Below, in pieces: positions 42,640 through 50,665 of a stretch of 55,391 nucleotides of DNA. A model generated the notes under the pieces. It worked only from the letters and a program-made list of their open reading frames with translations, was not told the origin of the DNA and searched no databases. The position numbers were made by a program, and so were the translations under genes. The DNA lies in IMG/VR virus record IMGVR_UViG_3300036771_000024, positions 1-55,391 of that record, one strand, 5' to 3'. Position 1 is the stretch's first letter, and the number at the start of each line of letters is the position of its first letter. This stretch comes from a virus.

Positions 42640-44012
42640 TGCCTGAGCCGATGATCCCGCTGCGGCTGATACCCCCAGCCCACCGACGCAGCGGGGTCAT
42701 CTCGGTGACTGTCCCGTCGCGGGGACGTGAGGCGAAGCTGGCTGACTCCCTGCGGTCGCTGCTTCAGACAGCGCACCGCCCGGATCTCATCGAGATCCTC
42801 GTCGCGTACGACCCGGATGACCCGGACACGAAAAAGGTCGCGGTCCTGATGAACGCCGACGTGATCTGGGAGGCACCCGAACGGTACGGGTACGCCCGGT
42901 CAGGTCACTACTGGGCTGAGCTGCTGAACCGCTCGACCGGCGAGTGGGTGCTGCCCACCTGGTCCGATGATGCGATCATGAAATCCCCGAACTGGGACGA
43001 CATGCTCCGCGCGCAGCCCCCGGGTTCCATCGCCTACCTCGACGGCAACTACCCGGGGCTGACATGTTTCCCGGCGGTCCACGCTGACGCGCTCGGCGCT
43101 ATCGGCAGGCTCGCACCGCTGCCCGCACTGGACACGTGGTTCGAGTATGCGGGACGTGACAGCGGCAACCTCGTGCACCCTGGTATCTACGTCCACCAGG
43201 ACCGCCCCGACCTGACCGGCTGCGAAGCAGACCAGACCCACGCTGAGGGCGGGGGTGCGTGGCGCAGCGGTGCGGGCGGCACGGTCCAGCAGGCGTTCTA
43301 CCAGATGCCGTACGTCGAATGGCGGGCGGAAGACACCATGGCCCTGCGTCATCACCGCCAGATCGAAGAAGAGTACCAGGCCCGGATGGGTGCCTGGTCG
43401 GACATCATAGAGCAGATGCCGCTGATCAGGCAGGCTGCCCGGTCCTACTGGAAACCTGTCATCGGCGAGCTGGGAACCCGCACCGGTGAGTCAACATCGG
43501 CGCTGATCGCCGGGGCTTCCGCTTCTGGCGGCCACGTGTACAGCGTGGACCTGGACATGGGTGACCGGACTGGTGCCCCTAACGGTTTCAATGCCCCGCC
43601 GTGGTGGTGCGAGCAGGCAGGACTGTGGTCCGCGCTGTCCGGTAACGACCTGGGTGACGAGGCGGCAGCGTTCATCCCGGCCGAGCTGGACATCCTGTTC
43701 ATCGACACGTCGCACCTGTACCAGCACACCCTGGATGAGCTGGCCATGTACGTCCCCCGGGTGAAGCCGGGCGGCACGGTCCTGATGCACGACGTGGAGC
43801 TGACCATCGGGGAGATGGTCGCCTACGGTGAACCGGGCGCTAGGGAAGATACCTACAGCCCCGAGTACCCGGTCGCAGCGGCGCTGGACTTCTACTGCTC
43901 CCAGCACGGGCTGACATGGACCCGCCAGACTGAAAGGCCCAGCCCGGTGCCGGGACGCCCGTTCTTCGGGCTCGGCACCATCGTGATCCCCGGGGGAGGT
44001 GATGCCCTGTGA
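42639..44012 (+). CDS. Glycosyltransferase-methyltransferase fusion, 457 aa
   Basis: The N-terminal half is GT2-type: VISVTVPSRGREAKLADSLRSLLQTAHR, YDPDDPDTKK, LPTWSDDAIMKSPNWDDM. The C-terminal half is a class I methyltransferase (about 265-457): IGELGTRTGESTSALIAGASASGGHVYSVDLDMGD, then LDILFIDTSHLYQHTLDELAMYVPRVKPGGTVLMHDVE. The second half resembles sugar-methylating families linked to glycan clusters. A single protein that could transfer and then O-methylate a sugar. ATG overlaps the previous stop. Confidence 0.85.
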   Translation: MPEPMIPLRLIPPAHRRSGVISVTVPSRGREAKLADSLRSLLQTAHRPDLIEILVAYDPDDPDTKKVAVLMNADVIWEAPERYGYARSGHYWAELLNRSTGEWVLPTWSDDAIMKSPNWDDMLRAQPPGSIAYLDGNYPGLTCFPAVHADALGAIGRLAPLPALDTWFEYAGRDSGNLVHPGIYVHQDRPDLTGCEADQTHAEGGGAWRSGAGGTVQQAFYQMPYVEWRAEDTMALRHHRQIEEEYQARMGAWSDIIEQMPLIRQAARSYWKPVIGELGTRTGESTSALIAGASASGGHVYSVDLDMGDRTGAPNGFNAPPWWCEQAGLWSALSGNDLGDEAAAFIPAELDILFIDTSHLYQHTLDELAMYVPRVKPGGTVLMHDVELTIGEMVAYGEPGAREDTYSPEYPVAAALDFYCSQHGLTWTRQTERPSPVPGRPFFGLGTIVIPGGGDAL

Positions 44013-44071
44013 CGACTGTCGCGCCGTATCCTTCGCCTTATCCAGGGTCTTGTGGCAGGGTGGGTGGGTGA
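44009..44071 (+). CDS. Possible 20-aa peptide
   Basis: A GTG overlapping the previous stop as GTGA, after GGAGGTGA, opens VTTVAPYPSPYPGSCGRVGG. No support from codon use because of its length; the 66-base gap could be spacer. Confidence 0.25.
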   Translation: MTTVAPYPSPYPGSCGRVGG

Positions 44072-44078
44072 GCAAGAC

Positions 44079-45341
44079 ATGAAACTGAGCCTGGTGAGCT
44101 GCCGGTCCCCGTTTCTCGATGACGACCGGATCTACCCGCCGCTGGGGCTGCTGTACCTGAAAGCCGCGGTGATGGCGCAGGTCCCCGAAGCCAAGGTCGA
44201 CGTGATCGATGACTACGGTGACCCGGGTGAGTTCGCGGACGCTGACGTGATAGGCGTCTCGGTGATGACACCGCAGCGTAAAGAAGCCGACCAGCTGGCC
44301 CGCATGATCAAGGACGCGTGGCCGGACAAGACGCTGATCGCCGGTGGCCCGCACGTTCGGCATTACGGCCGGGACATGTCGGACCGGTGGGATTACCTGG
44401 TCGGCGGGGACGGTGAACGTGTCCTGCCGCAGATCCTGCGGGGCGAACGTGTCCCCCGCACCACGTACGACCAGATCCCACGCGCCGAGCTGGCGGCTAT
44501 GCCGCCACCGGACCGGCTGGGTGAAGCGTCGTTCCTGCGGGGTTACACGTACAAGCTCGCGGGCCTGCCGTCCACGACGATGCTGCTGGGGCGCGGATGC
44601 CCGATGGCATGCAAGTTCTGCGAGGACGCCCGGACGCTGACCCGGTGGACGTCGCTGGAAAACGCCGAGGCGGAACTAGCCGACATCGTTCTGCTGGGCT
44701 ACCGCGGCGTGTACTTGTTCGATGACCTGTTTGCGATTAACCTGGGAAAATGCCAGCCATACCTGAACCTGCTGAAGAAGTCGGGCCTGAAATTCCGGTG
44801 CAACGTCCACGCGAAGTTCATGACGGACGAGTTCGCCGCGGCCCTCTCCTCCGCTGGATGCGTCGAAGTAGCGTTCGGGGCAGAGAGTGGTTCCCAGCAG
44901 ATCCTGGACCGGATCGACAAGAAGACGACTGTGCAGCAGAATTACGACTGCGTGCGGCACTGCAAGAACCACGGGATCACCGTGAAGGCGTTCCTGATGA
45001 TCGGCCTGCCCGGTGAGAACATGGAGACAATCGCCGAGACGGAGCGGTTCATCTGCACGTCCGGTATCGATGACGCGCAGATCGCGATCTACTACCCGTA
45101 CCGGGGTACTGAGCTGCGCCGCGAAATGGACGAGGGCCTCACCACGGACCTGGCGTTCGAGGGTGAGGGGCTAGGTGCGTACGGGCAGAAGAACCTGGGG
45201 ACCGACTCGGTGGTCCGCACCGAGGAACTCACCGCGCATGACCTGGTGCGGATCCGGTCGGACCTGATCGAGACGTACAAGTTCCACTCCCACGTGGGAC
45301 CCCGGGATCATTTCTTCGACACGCACATGGCGGTGTCGTGA
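44079..45341 (+). CDS. B12-binding-domain radical SAM enzyme, 420 aa
   Basis: The N-terminal domain (about 1-135) has the Rossmann layout of cobalamin-binding radical SAM proteins (LLYLKAAVMAQVPEAKVDVIDDYG...IGVSVMTPQRKEADQLARMI...LIAGGPHVRHYGRD...LVGGDGERVLPQIL). The classic DxHxxG is not seen, as in many members. The radical SAM core has GRGCPMACKFC with the 4Fe-4S ligands Cys 174, 178 and 181, then VEVAFGAESGSQQILDRIDKKTTVQQNYDCVRHCKNHGITVKAFLMIGLPGE. Such enzymes methylate unreactive carbon or rearrange sugars. Rare in phages. Confidence 0.88.
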   Translation: MKLSLVSCRSPFLDDDRIYPPLGLLYLKAAVMAQVPEAKVDVIDDYGDPGEFADADVIGVSVMTPQRKEADQLARMIKDAWPDKTLIAGGPHVRHYGRDMSDRWDYLVGGDGERVLPQILRGERVPRTTYDQIPRAELAAMPPPDRLGEASFLRGYTYKLAGLPSTTMLLGRGCPMACKFCEDARTLTRWTSLENAEAELADIVLLGYRGVYLFDDLFAINLGKCQPYLNLLKKSGLKFRCNVHAKFMTDEFAAALSSAGCVEVAFGAESGSQQILDRIDKKTTVQQNYDCVRHCKNHGITVKAFLMIGLPGENMETIAETERFICTSGIDDAQIAIYYPYRGTELRREMDEGLTTDLAFEGEGLGAYGQKNLGTDSVVRTEELTAHDLVRIRSDLIETYKFHSHVGPRDHFFDTHMAVS

Positions 45342-45958
45342 GCCTCCCCCTGGTCTCGGTGATAACCGCTACGTGGAAGCGGAATGACCTGCTGCTGAGC
45401 CGGTGCATCCCGTCGGTGCAGGCGCAGGGATACCCCGCGGTGGAACACATCGTCATCTCCGACGGGCCGGACAACAGGCTGGCCAGGCGGCTGGCTGAAC
45501 CGCGGCTGGACGGGTGGAAGAACCTGCTGTACAAGGAGGTGGACTGCCACGTCAGCGACGACCATTACGGTCATTACGCGCGGCTACTCGGCCTGGAATA
45601 CGCGTCAGGCGAGTACGTCACCTACTGCGACGACGACGACTCGCTGCGGCCGGACCACTGTTACCGCCTCGCCACGGCACTGGATGAGGATCCTGACGCA
45701 GGGTTCGCCGTGTCGCGTATGGTCGCGCACCACGCCCACCCGGTGACGGTCGGGTGGGGGCCGCTCGCACCCGGCAACGTGGGCTCCCCGATGATCATGC
45801 ACCGCAAGTGGGTGCTGGACCACGGCACGTGGGGACCGGCTTCGTGGAAGGAAGACTGGGAGCTGGTCGAACGGTGGCTGGACGCGGGCGTCAAGTACGT
45901 GAACGTGGACGCTGAGACTTCCGACGTGTGGCCGTCACGGTTCCGGGTTGAGGCGTGA
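45338..45958 (+). CDS. GT2 glycosyltransferase, 206 aa
   Basis: Standard GT2 sequence: VSVITATWKRNDLLLSRCIPSVQAQGYPAVEHIVISDGPDN, ARLLGLEYASGEYVTYCDDDD (the metal-binding acidic cluster) and a short C-terminal part. GTGA coupling. Complete but shorter than many GT2 enzymes. Confidence 0.85.
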   Translation: MSLPLVSVITATWKRNDLLLSRCIPSVQAQGYPAVEHIVISDGPDNRLARRLAEPRLDGWKNLLYKEVDCHVSDDHYGHYARLLGLEYASGEYVTYCDDDDSLRPDHCYRLATALDEDPDAGFAVSRMVAHHAHPVTVGWGPLAPGNVGSPMIMHRKWVLDHGTWGPASWKEDWELVERWLDAGVKYVNVDAETSDVWPSRFRVEA

Positions 45959-46629
45959 AAGCCTTCATCATCTTCCGGGATCGTGTGACATACGCGGCCC
46001 GGTGTGCTGCCGCACTGGCCCGTGCTGGCCTGGAAGTGGTCATCGTGGACCAGGGATCCACGTATCCTCCTGCGCTGGCCTGGCTGGACGTGCTGGAGAT
46101 CCGCGCAGGCACGCAGGTGCTCCGAAAGGGCGGCGGGCACCCGCAGGAACTATGGGGCTGGGACCCCTTCCGGCAGGCATGCGGGACTGAACGGTACGTC
46201 GTGACCGACCCGGACGTGGTACCGGATGACCTGTGCCCGCTGGACTGGCCGGAACGGCTGGAGAAAATCCTGGACGACTCGGACTACTCCAAGATCGGGA
46301 TGGGCCTGCGGATCGATAACATCCCCGAGACGTACCAGCATCACGACCACGTGGTCGAGTGGGAACGGCAGTTCTGGACGCACCCCGTGGGTGACGGCAG
46401 CGTGTTCTCCGCGCAGGTCGACACGACCCTGGCGATGTACAACCCGCTGCCCGACTTCCCCCACTTCACCATCGACGGGCTCCGCACCGGCCCCCCGTAC
46501 GTAGCGGAGCACCTGGCGTGGTATGAGGACCTTGAAAATCTTTCACCGGAGTTGCAGTATTACCATGAGCACGCCGAAGCTGGCATCTCATTCTGGACTC
46601 TGGAGGACCGCAGTGCCTGGAACCAGTGA
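45955..46629 (+). CDS. GT-A glycosyltransferase-like protein, 224 aa
   Basis: RCAAALARAGLEVVIVDQGSTYPPALAWLD and VTDPDVVPDDLCPLDWPERLEKIL have the shape of a GT-A nucleotide domain with an acidic pair (DPD). It ends with EHLAWYEDLENLSPELQYYHEHAEAGISFW. Family assignment is less sure than for the other transferases. Confidence 0.7.
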   Translation: MKAFIIFRDRVTYAARCAAALARAGLEVVIVDQGSTYPPALAWLDVLEIRAGTQVLRKGGGHPQELWGWDPFRQACGTERYVVTDPDVVPDDLCPLDWPERLEKILDDSDYSKIGMGLRIDNIPETYQHHDHVVEWERQFWTHPVGDGSVFSAQVDTTLAMYNPLPDFPHFTIDGLRTGPPYVAEHLAWYEDLENLSPELQYYHEHAEAGISFWTLEDRSAWNQ

Positions 46630-47173
46630 CCGGACGATCATCTTCCCGTCTATCACCACGGCGGTCACCCCCGCTGAGTCAGCGGAGCTGGCCCGGCTCG
46701 CAACCGGGTGCACAGTCCTGGAACTGGGGTCGTTCTACGGGTACTCCACGATCGTGATGGCGTCGGTCGCTGACATGGTGTACTCAGTCGACTGGCATCA
46801 GGGCGACGACCACGCGGGCCAGTACGACACGTGGGAAGACTTCAACGCGAACCTGCTCGGGTATGGTGTCAAACCGCACGTGCAGGCGGTGAAGGGCCGG
46901 TTCGAGGAGGAAGTGCCCCGGCTGTGGCGTGCGGGTGTCCGCACTGACGGCGCGTTCCTCGACGGCCAGCACGACGAAGCCTCTGTCCGCAGGGACCTGG
47001 AACTGGCACTCATGCTGGTTAAGCCGGGCGGGTGGGTCGCGTTCCACGACTACGGGCGTGGTGAGGAAACAGGACACCACGGGTTCGAGGTCACGAAGGT
47101 AGCGGACGACTTCGGTGTGACCGACGTGGTGGGCTGCCTGGCGTGGGGAACCTACGAGCCGCCCGAAGACTGA
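46613..47173 (+). CDS. Class I methyltransferase, 186 aa
   Basis: TVLELGSFYGYSTIVMASVADMVYSVDWHQGDDH is an AdoMet-binding motif with the Asp of motif II. GAFLDGQHDEASVRRDLELALMLVKPGGWVAFHDYGRGEETGHHG follows the pattern of the Methyltransf_24 family, found in glycan clusters. GTG after GGAGGACC. Possibly O-methylates a sugar. Confidence 0.82.
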   Translation: MPGTSDRTIIFPSITTAVTPAESAELARLATGCTVLELGSFYGYSTIVMASVADMVYSVDWHQGDDHAGQYDTWEDFNANLLGYGVKPHVQAVKGRFEEEVPRLWRAGVRTDGAFLDGQHDEASVRRDLELALMLVKPGGWVAFHDYGRGEETGHHGFEVTKVADDFGVTDVVGCLAWGTYEPPED

Positions 47174-47174
47174 C

Positions 47175-47456
47175 ATGCGTCACTGGCTGGGTGTCGACTC
47201 GGGTGAAGGCGTGCCGTACCTGTTCTACTCGGGGCTGTTCGGCGTGATCGTGTTCACGCTCGGTCAGGTCGCGAACGTGTACGCCACGCTGCGGCGGAAC
47301 AACTGCCACCAGCCGAACTGCTGGCGTCTCGGCCGGTTCCCCGTGGAGGGCACCGCGTGGAACTGCTGCCACCGGCACCACCCGGAACCCCCGGTGAAAG
47401 AAACGATCCGCGAGCGGTACCACCTGTATGCGGGAGACAAGATCGGTGATGGCTGA
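47175..47456 (+). CDS. Membrane protein with Cys/His motif, 93 aa
   Basis: One hydrophobic segment (VPYLFYSGLFGVIVFTLGQVANVYATLRRNNC) leads to CHQPNCWRLGRFPVEGTAWNCCHRHHPE. Proteins with the same H-C-x3-C-W-R-x-G-x(2)-P-V-x-G-T-x(2)-x-C-x3-H ending occur widely in actinophages; role unknown, perhaps membrane- or virion-associated. ATG two bases after the previous stop. Confidence 0.8.
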   Translation: MRHWLGVDSGEGVPYLFYSGLFGVIVFTLGQVANVYATLRRNNCHQPNCWRLGRFPVEGTAWNCCHRHHPEPPVKETIRERYHLYAGDKIGDG

Positions 47457-47658
47457 TAACGCAGACGGCCTGGCGGATTTCATCATGGGCCTGCCCGAGG
47501 GTGAACGCCACAAAGGGTTTTTCTGGGCGGCGAAGACCGCGGCCGGGAATGACCTGCCGCCAGTCGAGGTGACGAAGATCATCAACGCGGGTATCCGCGC
47601 CGGGCTGGAAGAAGCGTACGTCCACCGGACCGTCACCGAAGCGCAGGAGGAAAAGTGA
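47449..47658 (+). CDS. Hypothetical helical protein, 69 aa
   Basis: MADNADGLADFIMGLPEGERHKGFFWAAKTAAGNDLPPVEVTKIINAGIRAGLEEAYVHRTVTEAQEEK resembles the fragment seen in DNA primase-polymerase-type C-terminal helices (AxxxGLxxxEVxxxIxAGIxAGxxxP), but only the small helical module is present. Ends before a leaderless promoter. Function unknown. Confidence 0.7.
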   Translation: MADNADGLADFIMGLPEGERHKGFFWAAKTAAGNDLPPVEVTKIINAGIRAGLEEAYVHRTVTEAQEEK

Positions 47659-47703
47659 GCCGTTTCATGATCCCGCGGGTAGCTCACTGTTCCACCGGCG
47701 GTT

Positions 47704-47723
47704 TACAATCTTGACGTGAAGAT
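47704..47723 (+). promoter_or_regulatory. Leaderless promoter with overlapping palindrome
   Basis: TACAAT is six bases before the GTG of the next gene, the same spacing as the leftward leaderless genes. ATCTTGACGTGAAGAT covers the start and is one mismatch from a perfect palindrome like that at 10306. A 19-codon frame opening at 47655 is judged spurious. Confidence 0.5.
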
Positions 47724-48726
47724 TTTCGCTGGTCATGATGGCGGGTCCGGGTGCGGCTGGTACCGCATGGAACTCCCCATGGCACAGCTCGCCGCCCACG
47801 GCTACGAGGTGACGCTGGCATCGGCGGATGCGGATAAGACACCGGGTATCACCGCCCGCTCTATGGAGGGTCACGACGTGATCGTGGCGCAGCGGTTCAA
47901 CAAGCCCGGTGGCGTCCACATTTACCGTGAAGCCCGCACCCCGCGGAACCGGCTGGTGTACGAGCTGGACGACGACGTGTTCGCGATCTCACCGGAGAAC
48001 TTCAACGCGTACCACATGTGGCAGCGGCCCGACATCCTGGATGCGGCGACGCACGCGATGGAAGTGTCAGACCTGATAACGTGCAGCACGGAGCCGCTGG
48101 CGGAGGTGCTCCGCGAGTACAACCCCAACGTGGCCGTGCTGCCTAACCACATCCCCGGGTGGGTATGTGACGTGGAACGGAACCGGCGGGTGCGCCCAGC
48201 AGTGGGCTGGGCCGGGGGCGCTTCGCATGGCGCGGACGTTGGCCTGATCTCTGGTCCGGTCCGCCGGTTCCTCAAACGTTTCCCCGGGTGGGACCTGCGC
48301 CTGACCGGGACGGATTACCGTCCCACGTTCAAGGCGGGTGACCGTGCGGTCTTCACCAAGTGGGTGCAGGTCAACGACCACCCGGAGAAGTTCTACAAGT
48401 CTCCCGACTGGGACATCGGGCTGGCCCCCGTGGTGCCGAACCGGTTCAACGCAGCCAAGTCGTGCCTGAAAGCGATGGAGTACGGGGCTCTGGGCATACC
48501 CACGATCGCGTCGGACTACTACCCGTACACCGGTTACATCCGGCACGGCGAGACCGGGTTCCTGGTCAGGCGGGATCACGAGTGGCTCAGCTACATGTCG
48601 GAGCTGGCCTCCGACGACAGCCTGCGGGAGAAAATGGGTGCCGCTGCCCGTGAGCAGGCCCGCCAGTGGACCATCGAGAACGGGTGGGCGAAATGGGCGG
48701 AGACTTACGAGGGGCTGTTCCGGTGA
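47716..48726 (+). CDS. GT4-type (GT-B) glycosyltransferase, 336 aa
   Basis: Two Rossmann halves: MKIFAGHDGGSGCGWYRMELPMAQLAAHGYEVTLAS with the Gly-rich start, VYELDDDVFAI, and the C-terminal AVGWAGGASHGADVG...DWDIGLAPVVPNRFNAAKSCLKAMEYGALGIPTIASDYYPY, the GT4 donor site with conserved Glu. Complete. Adds a sugar from a nucleotide donor. Confidence 0.9.
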   Translation: MKIFAGHDGGSGCGWYRMELPMAQLAAHGYEVTLASADADKTPGITARSMEGHDVIVAQRFNKPGGVHIYREARTPRNRLVYELDDDVFAISPENFNAYHMWQRPDILDAATHAMEVSDLITCSTEPLAEVLREYNPNVAVLPNHIPGWVCDVERNRRVRPAVGWAGGASHGADVGLISGPVRRFLKRFPGWDLRLTGTDYRPTFKAGDRAVFTKWVQVNDHPEKFYKSPDWDIGLAPVVPNRFNAAKSCLKAMEYGALGIPTIASDYYPYTGYIRHGETGFLVRRDHEWLSYMSELASDDSLREKMGAAAREQARQWTIENGWAKWAETYEGLFR

Positions 48727-48851
48727 TCTGCCACCCGTGCAAAATGGATTTCCACGATTCCTGTGATAACACGCAGCCGTCCCACGGTGGCGGCAACTGG
48801 TGCGACTGTCAGCATGAGGACCGGGTCTGGCCGGAGGAAGAGGAACACTGA
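48723..48851 (+). CDS. Zinc-finger-like protein, 42 aa
   Basis: VICHPCKMDFHDSCDNTQPSHGGGNWCDCQHEDRVWPEEEEH: C-x2-C-x4-H-x2-C...C-x-C-x-H with an acidic end, a type found in actinophages. GTG overlaps the previous stop. Confidence 0.68.
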   Translation: MICHPCKMDFHDSCDNTQPSHGGGNWCDCQHEDRVWPEEEEH

Positions 48852-49294
48852 TGACAAACGTTCAGATGCTGGTGCACATCACCGGCGGGCGCGCTGACGG
48901 CAGCGTGTGGCCAGCGGTGGGTCACGAGAAGCCGCTGAAGGTCAGCAAGGCTGAGGCGCAGGACCTGTACACCGCGCAGCTCGCCCGCCCCTGGCCGGGT
49001 GGTGACGAAGAGGAGCAGACCGCTGAGGCCGCTGCGACCGCGCAGACCGAGGCGCTCGTAGAGGCAGCAGTACCACCGGTGCAGTGGCCCCCCGATGAGC
49101 CGACCAGGATGGGTGCGCAGGCTGAGCCGGTAGCGGAGGCTGACGAGCCCGAGGCGCAGGATGCTGACGCACCCAAGCCGGCCGCACCCAAGGCTGACTG
49201 GGTGGAATGGGCGGTGTCGCAGGGTGCTGACGAGGAAGAGGCTAACGCTTCCACGAAACAGCAGCTGATGGAACAGTACGGGGCGCGCCCGTGA
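48851..49294 (+). CDS. Acidic protein with C-terminal SAP/LEM-like segment, 147 aa
   Basis: A structured start (MTNVQMLVHITGGRADGSVWPAVGHEKPLKVSKAEAQDLYTAQLARPW), then an Ala/Glu/Pro-rich linker of about 55 residues, then DWVEWAVSQGADEEEANASTKQQLMEQYG, a helix-extended loop-helix type module common in actinophage structural proteins. It resembles head-tail connector-region proteins. Function not proven. Confidence 0.75.
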   Translation: MTNVQMLVHITGGRADGSVWPAVGHEKPLKVSKAEAQDLYTAQLARPWPGGDEEEQTAEAAATAQTEALVEAAVPPVQWPPDEPTRMGAQAEPVAEADEPEAQDADAPKPAAPKADWVEWAVSQGADEEEANASTKQQLMEQYGARP

Positions 49295-49476
49295 CGACGC
49301 GCGTAACCAAATCGAACGGCAAGGTCTCGTTCGATAACGGTGAAACCTGGCATACGGTCACTGACATGGAAATGTCGTGGAGCACCATCGAGGAAACCCG
49401 TGGCGGGGAAGAACCGGGTGACTGGAAGGTCGCCTGCGAGGTCATCCCGGTGGTCAAGGAGAAGGACAGCGAATGA
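49291..49476 (+). CDS. Hypothetical small protein, 61 aa
   Basis: MTTRVTKSNGKVSFDNGETWHTVTDMEMSWSTIEETRGGEEPGDWKVACEVIPVVKEKDSE: beta-rich with an acidic end. GTG start with coupling. Confidence 0.72.
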   Translation: MTTRVTKSNGKVSFDNGETWHTVTDMEMSWSTIEETRGGEEPGDWKVACEVIPVVKEKDSE

Positions 49477-50009
49477 CCACGAAGCTCCGTGAGCTTCTCG
49501 ACACGGTCCGGCAGGTTGACCGGAAGTGGCAGAAGCAAGTTGAGGTCCCGGAAAAATTCACCCCGTGGATGCCCGCTGACGTGGCCCAGTACCTGGTGCT
49601 GCTGATCGAGGCGATGCATGAGGCACCGGGGGAGAAGTTCCTTGAGATCGGCTGCGGCCCGGGCACGAAGATGCTCCTGGCGCGGGACGCCCTGTGTGAC
49701 ATGCTGGACGTATCCGGGTTCGACCGGGTCCCCGAATACGTGCAGGCCGCACGTGAACTTGGCCTGAACGCCGTGGTGTGCGACGCGTTTGACTACCCGG
49801 CGTACAACAAGCATGACATCGTGTTTTTCAACCGGCCGTTCCGTGACCGGCAGATGCAACGTGACCTGGAACGCCTCGTCTACACGAGGATGCGCCGAGG
49901 TGCCGTGGTGATCTGCATGAACCTGGAGAACAAGCCGCCATCTGACAAGTTCCTCGTCATCACCGACGACTGGGAAGAGGGGCGGCGCGGGGTATGGCTG
50001 AAGTTGTAA
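49473..50009 (+). CDS. Class I methyltransferase, 178 aa
   Basis: FLEIGCGPGTKMLLARDA is the AdoMet motif and SGFDRVPEYVQAARELGLNAVVCDAFDYP has the acidic motif II (Asp). No clear motif IV. Substrate unknown; located beside glycosyltransferases but also next to structural genes. Confidence 0.8.
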   Translation: MTTKLRELLDTVRQVDRKWQKQVEVPEKFTPWMPADVAQYLVLLIEAMHEAPGEKFLEIGCGPGTKMLLARDALCDMLDVSGFDRVPEYVQAARELGLNAVVCDAFDYPAYNKHDIVFFNRPFRDRQMQRDLERLVYTRMRRGAVVICMNLENKPPSDKFLVITDDWEEGRRGVWLKL

Positions 50010-50152
50010 TCTCCCACGACTACGGCGGGGACGTAGGCGAGAACCCCGTGACCGCGCCGGTGGAGAACAAGGTCGTGGTGGCTGGCCTGGCATCGGCTTC
50101 CGCGGCACCGGGTCCAGCGGAAGTCGAGGAACCTGACAGTGGCGTGGACTGA
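49994..50152 (+). CDS. Hypothetical acidic protein, 52 aa
   Basis: MAEVVISHDYGGDVGENPVTAPVENKVVVAGLASASAAPGPAEVEEPDSGVD: beta start, then Ala/Pro/Glu-rich. Its last codons overlap the first codons of the structural gene at 50139, just as the 52-aa gene at 50974 overlaps the paralogue at 51119. Confidence 0.6.
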   Translation: MAEVVISHDYGGDVGENPVTAPVENKVVVAGLASASAAPGPAEVEEPDSGVD

Positions 50153-50657
50153 CAGCCGCATTTTCCAGCAGGCTATGCTCAACCCGATCGCAGGGCGTTC
50201 CTGGACGACAGCGGCACCCACCACATATTCTTCGCTTTCCGCCGATACGATCGACGTGTCACTTTTCAATAACACGACCACCCCTGACCGCACCGCAGCG
50301 GTCGCTAACACCGGATATAACACGGGGGTATGGGTCACCGGTAATGAGGTTGTGGACGTGACGAACTGGGTGGCTGGCGGCCGGGCGCTAGCATCGAAGA
50401 CGTTCACCATCGACACCGGTTCATCCAGTATCTGTTTCGGTGCGGCGAACCTGTCCGGTGGCGGCAACGTCACCCTGGCGAACGTGTTCGGGTGCTTCGT
50501 CTACGACGCCACGATCACAGGCGGAACAGTCTTGAAGCAGGGGCTCTGCTATAACTACTTCGGCGGGGCCCAGGGTGTCACCGCCGGGGCTTTCACGATC
50601 GTCTGGGCGACACCCGGTGGTGGCGCTATCAGCGCGGTCTTCAACATTACCGTGTGA
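50139..50657 (+). CDS. Structural protein, paralogue A, 172 aa
   Basis: Begins MAWTDSRIFQQAMLNPIAG and consists of short beta strands with many Thr, Gly and Asn, as in tail or head fibres and decoration proteins. The N-terminus is nearly identical to that of the protein at 51119, so the two are duplicates that have diverged. GTG start; no close ribosome site. Confidence 0.78.
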   Translation: MAWTDSRIFQQAMLNPIAGRSWTTAAPTTYSSLSADTIDVSLFNNTTTPDRTAAVANTGYNTGVWVTGNEVVDVTNWVAGGRALASKTFTIDTGSSSICFGAANLSGGGNVTLANVFGCFVYDATITGGTVLKQGLCYNYFGGAQGVTAGAFTIVWATPGGGAISAVFNITV

Positions 50658-50665
50658 GGCTGGAT

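Noticed and set aside
47655-47714. 19-codon frame after GGAGG between two genes
   Set aside because: It ends just before a leaderless promoter and start; no sequence feature supports a peptide.
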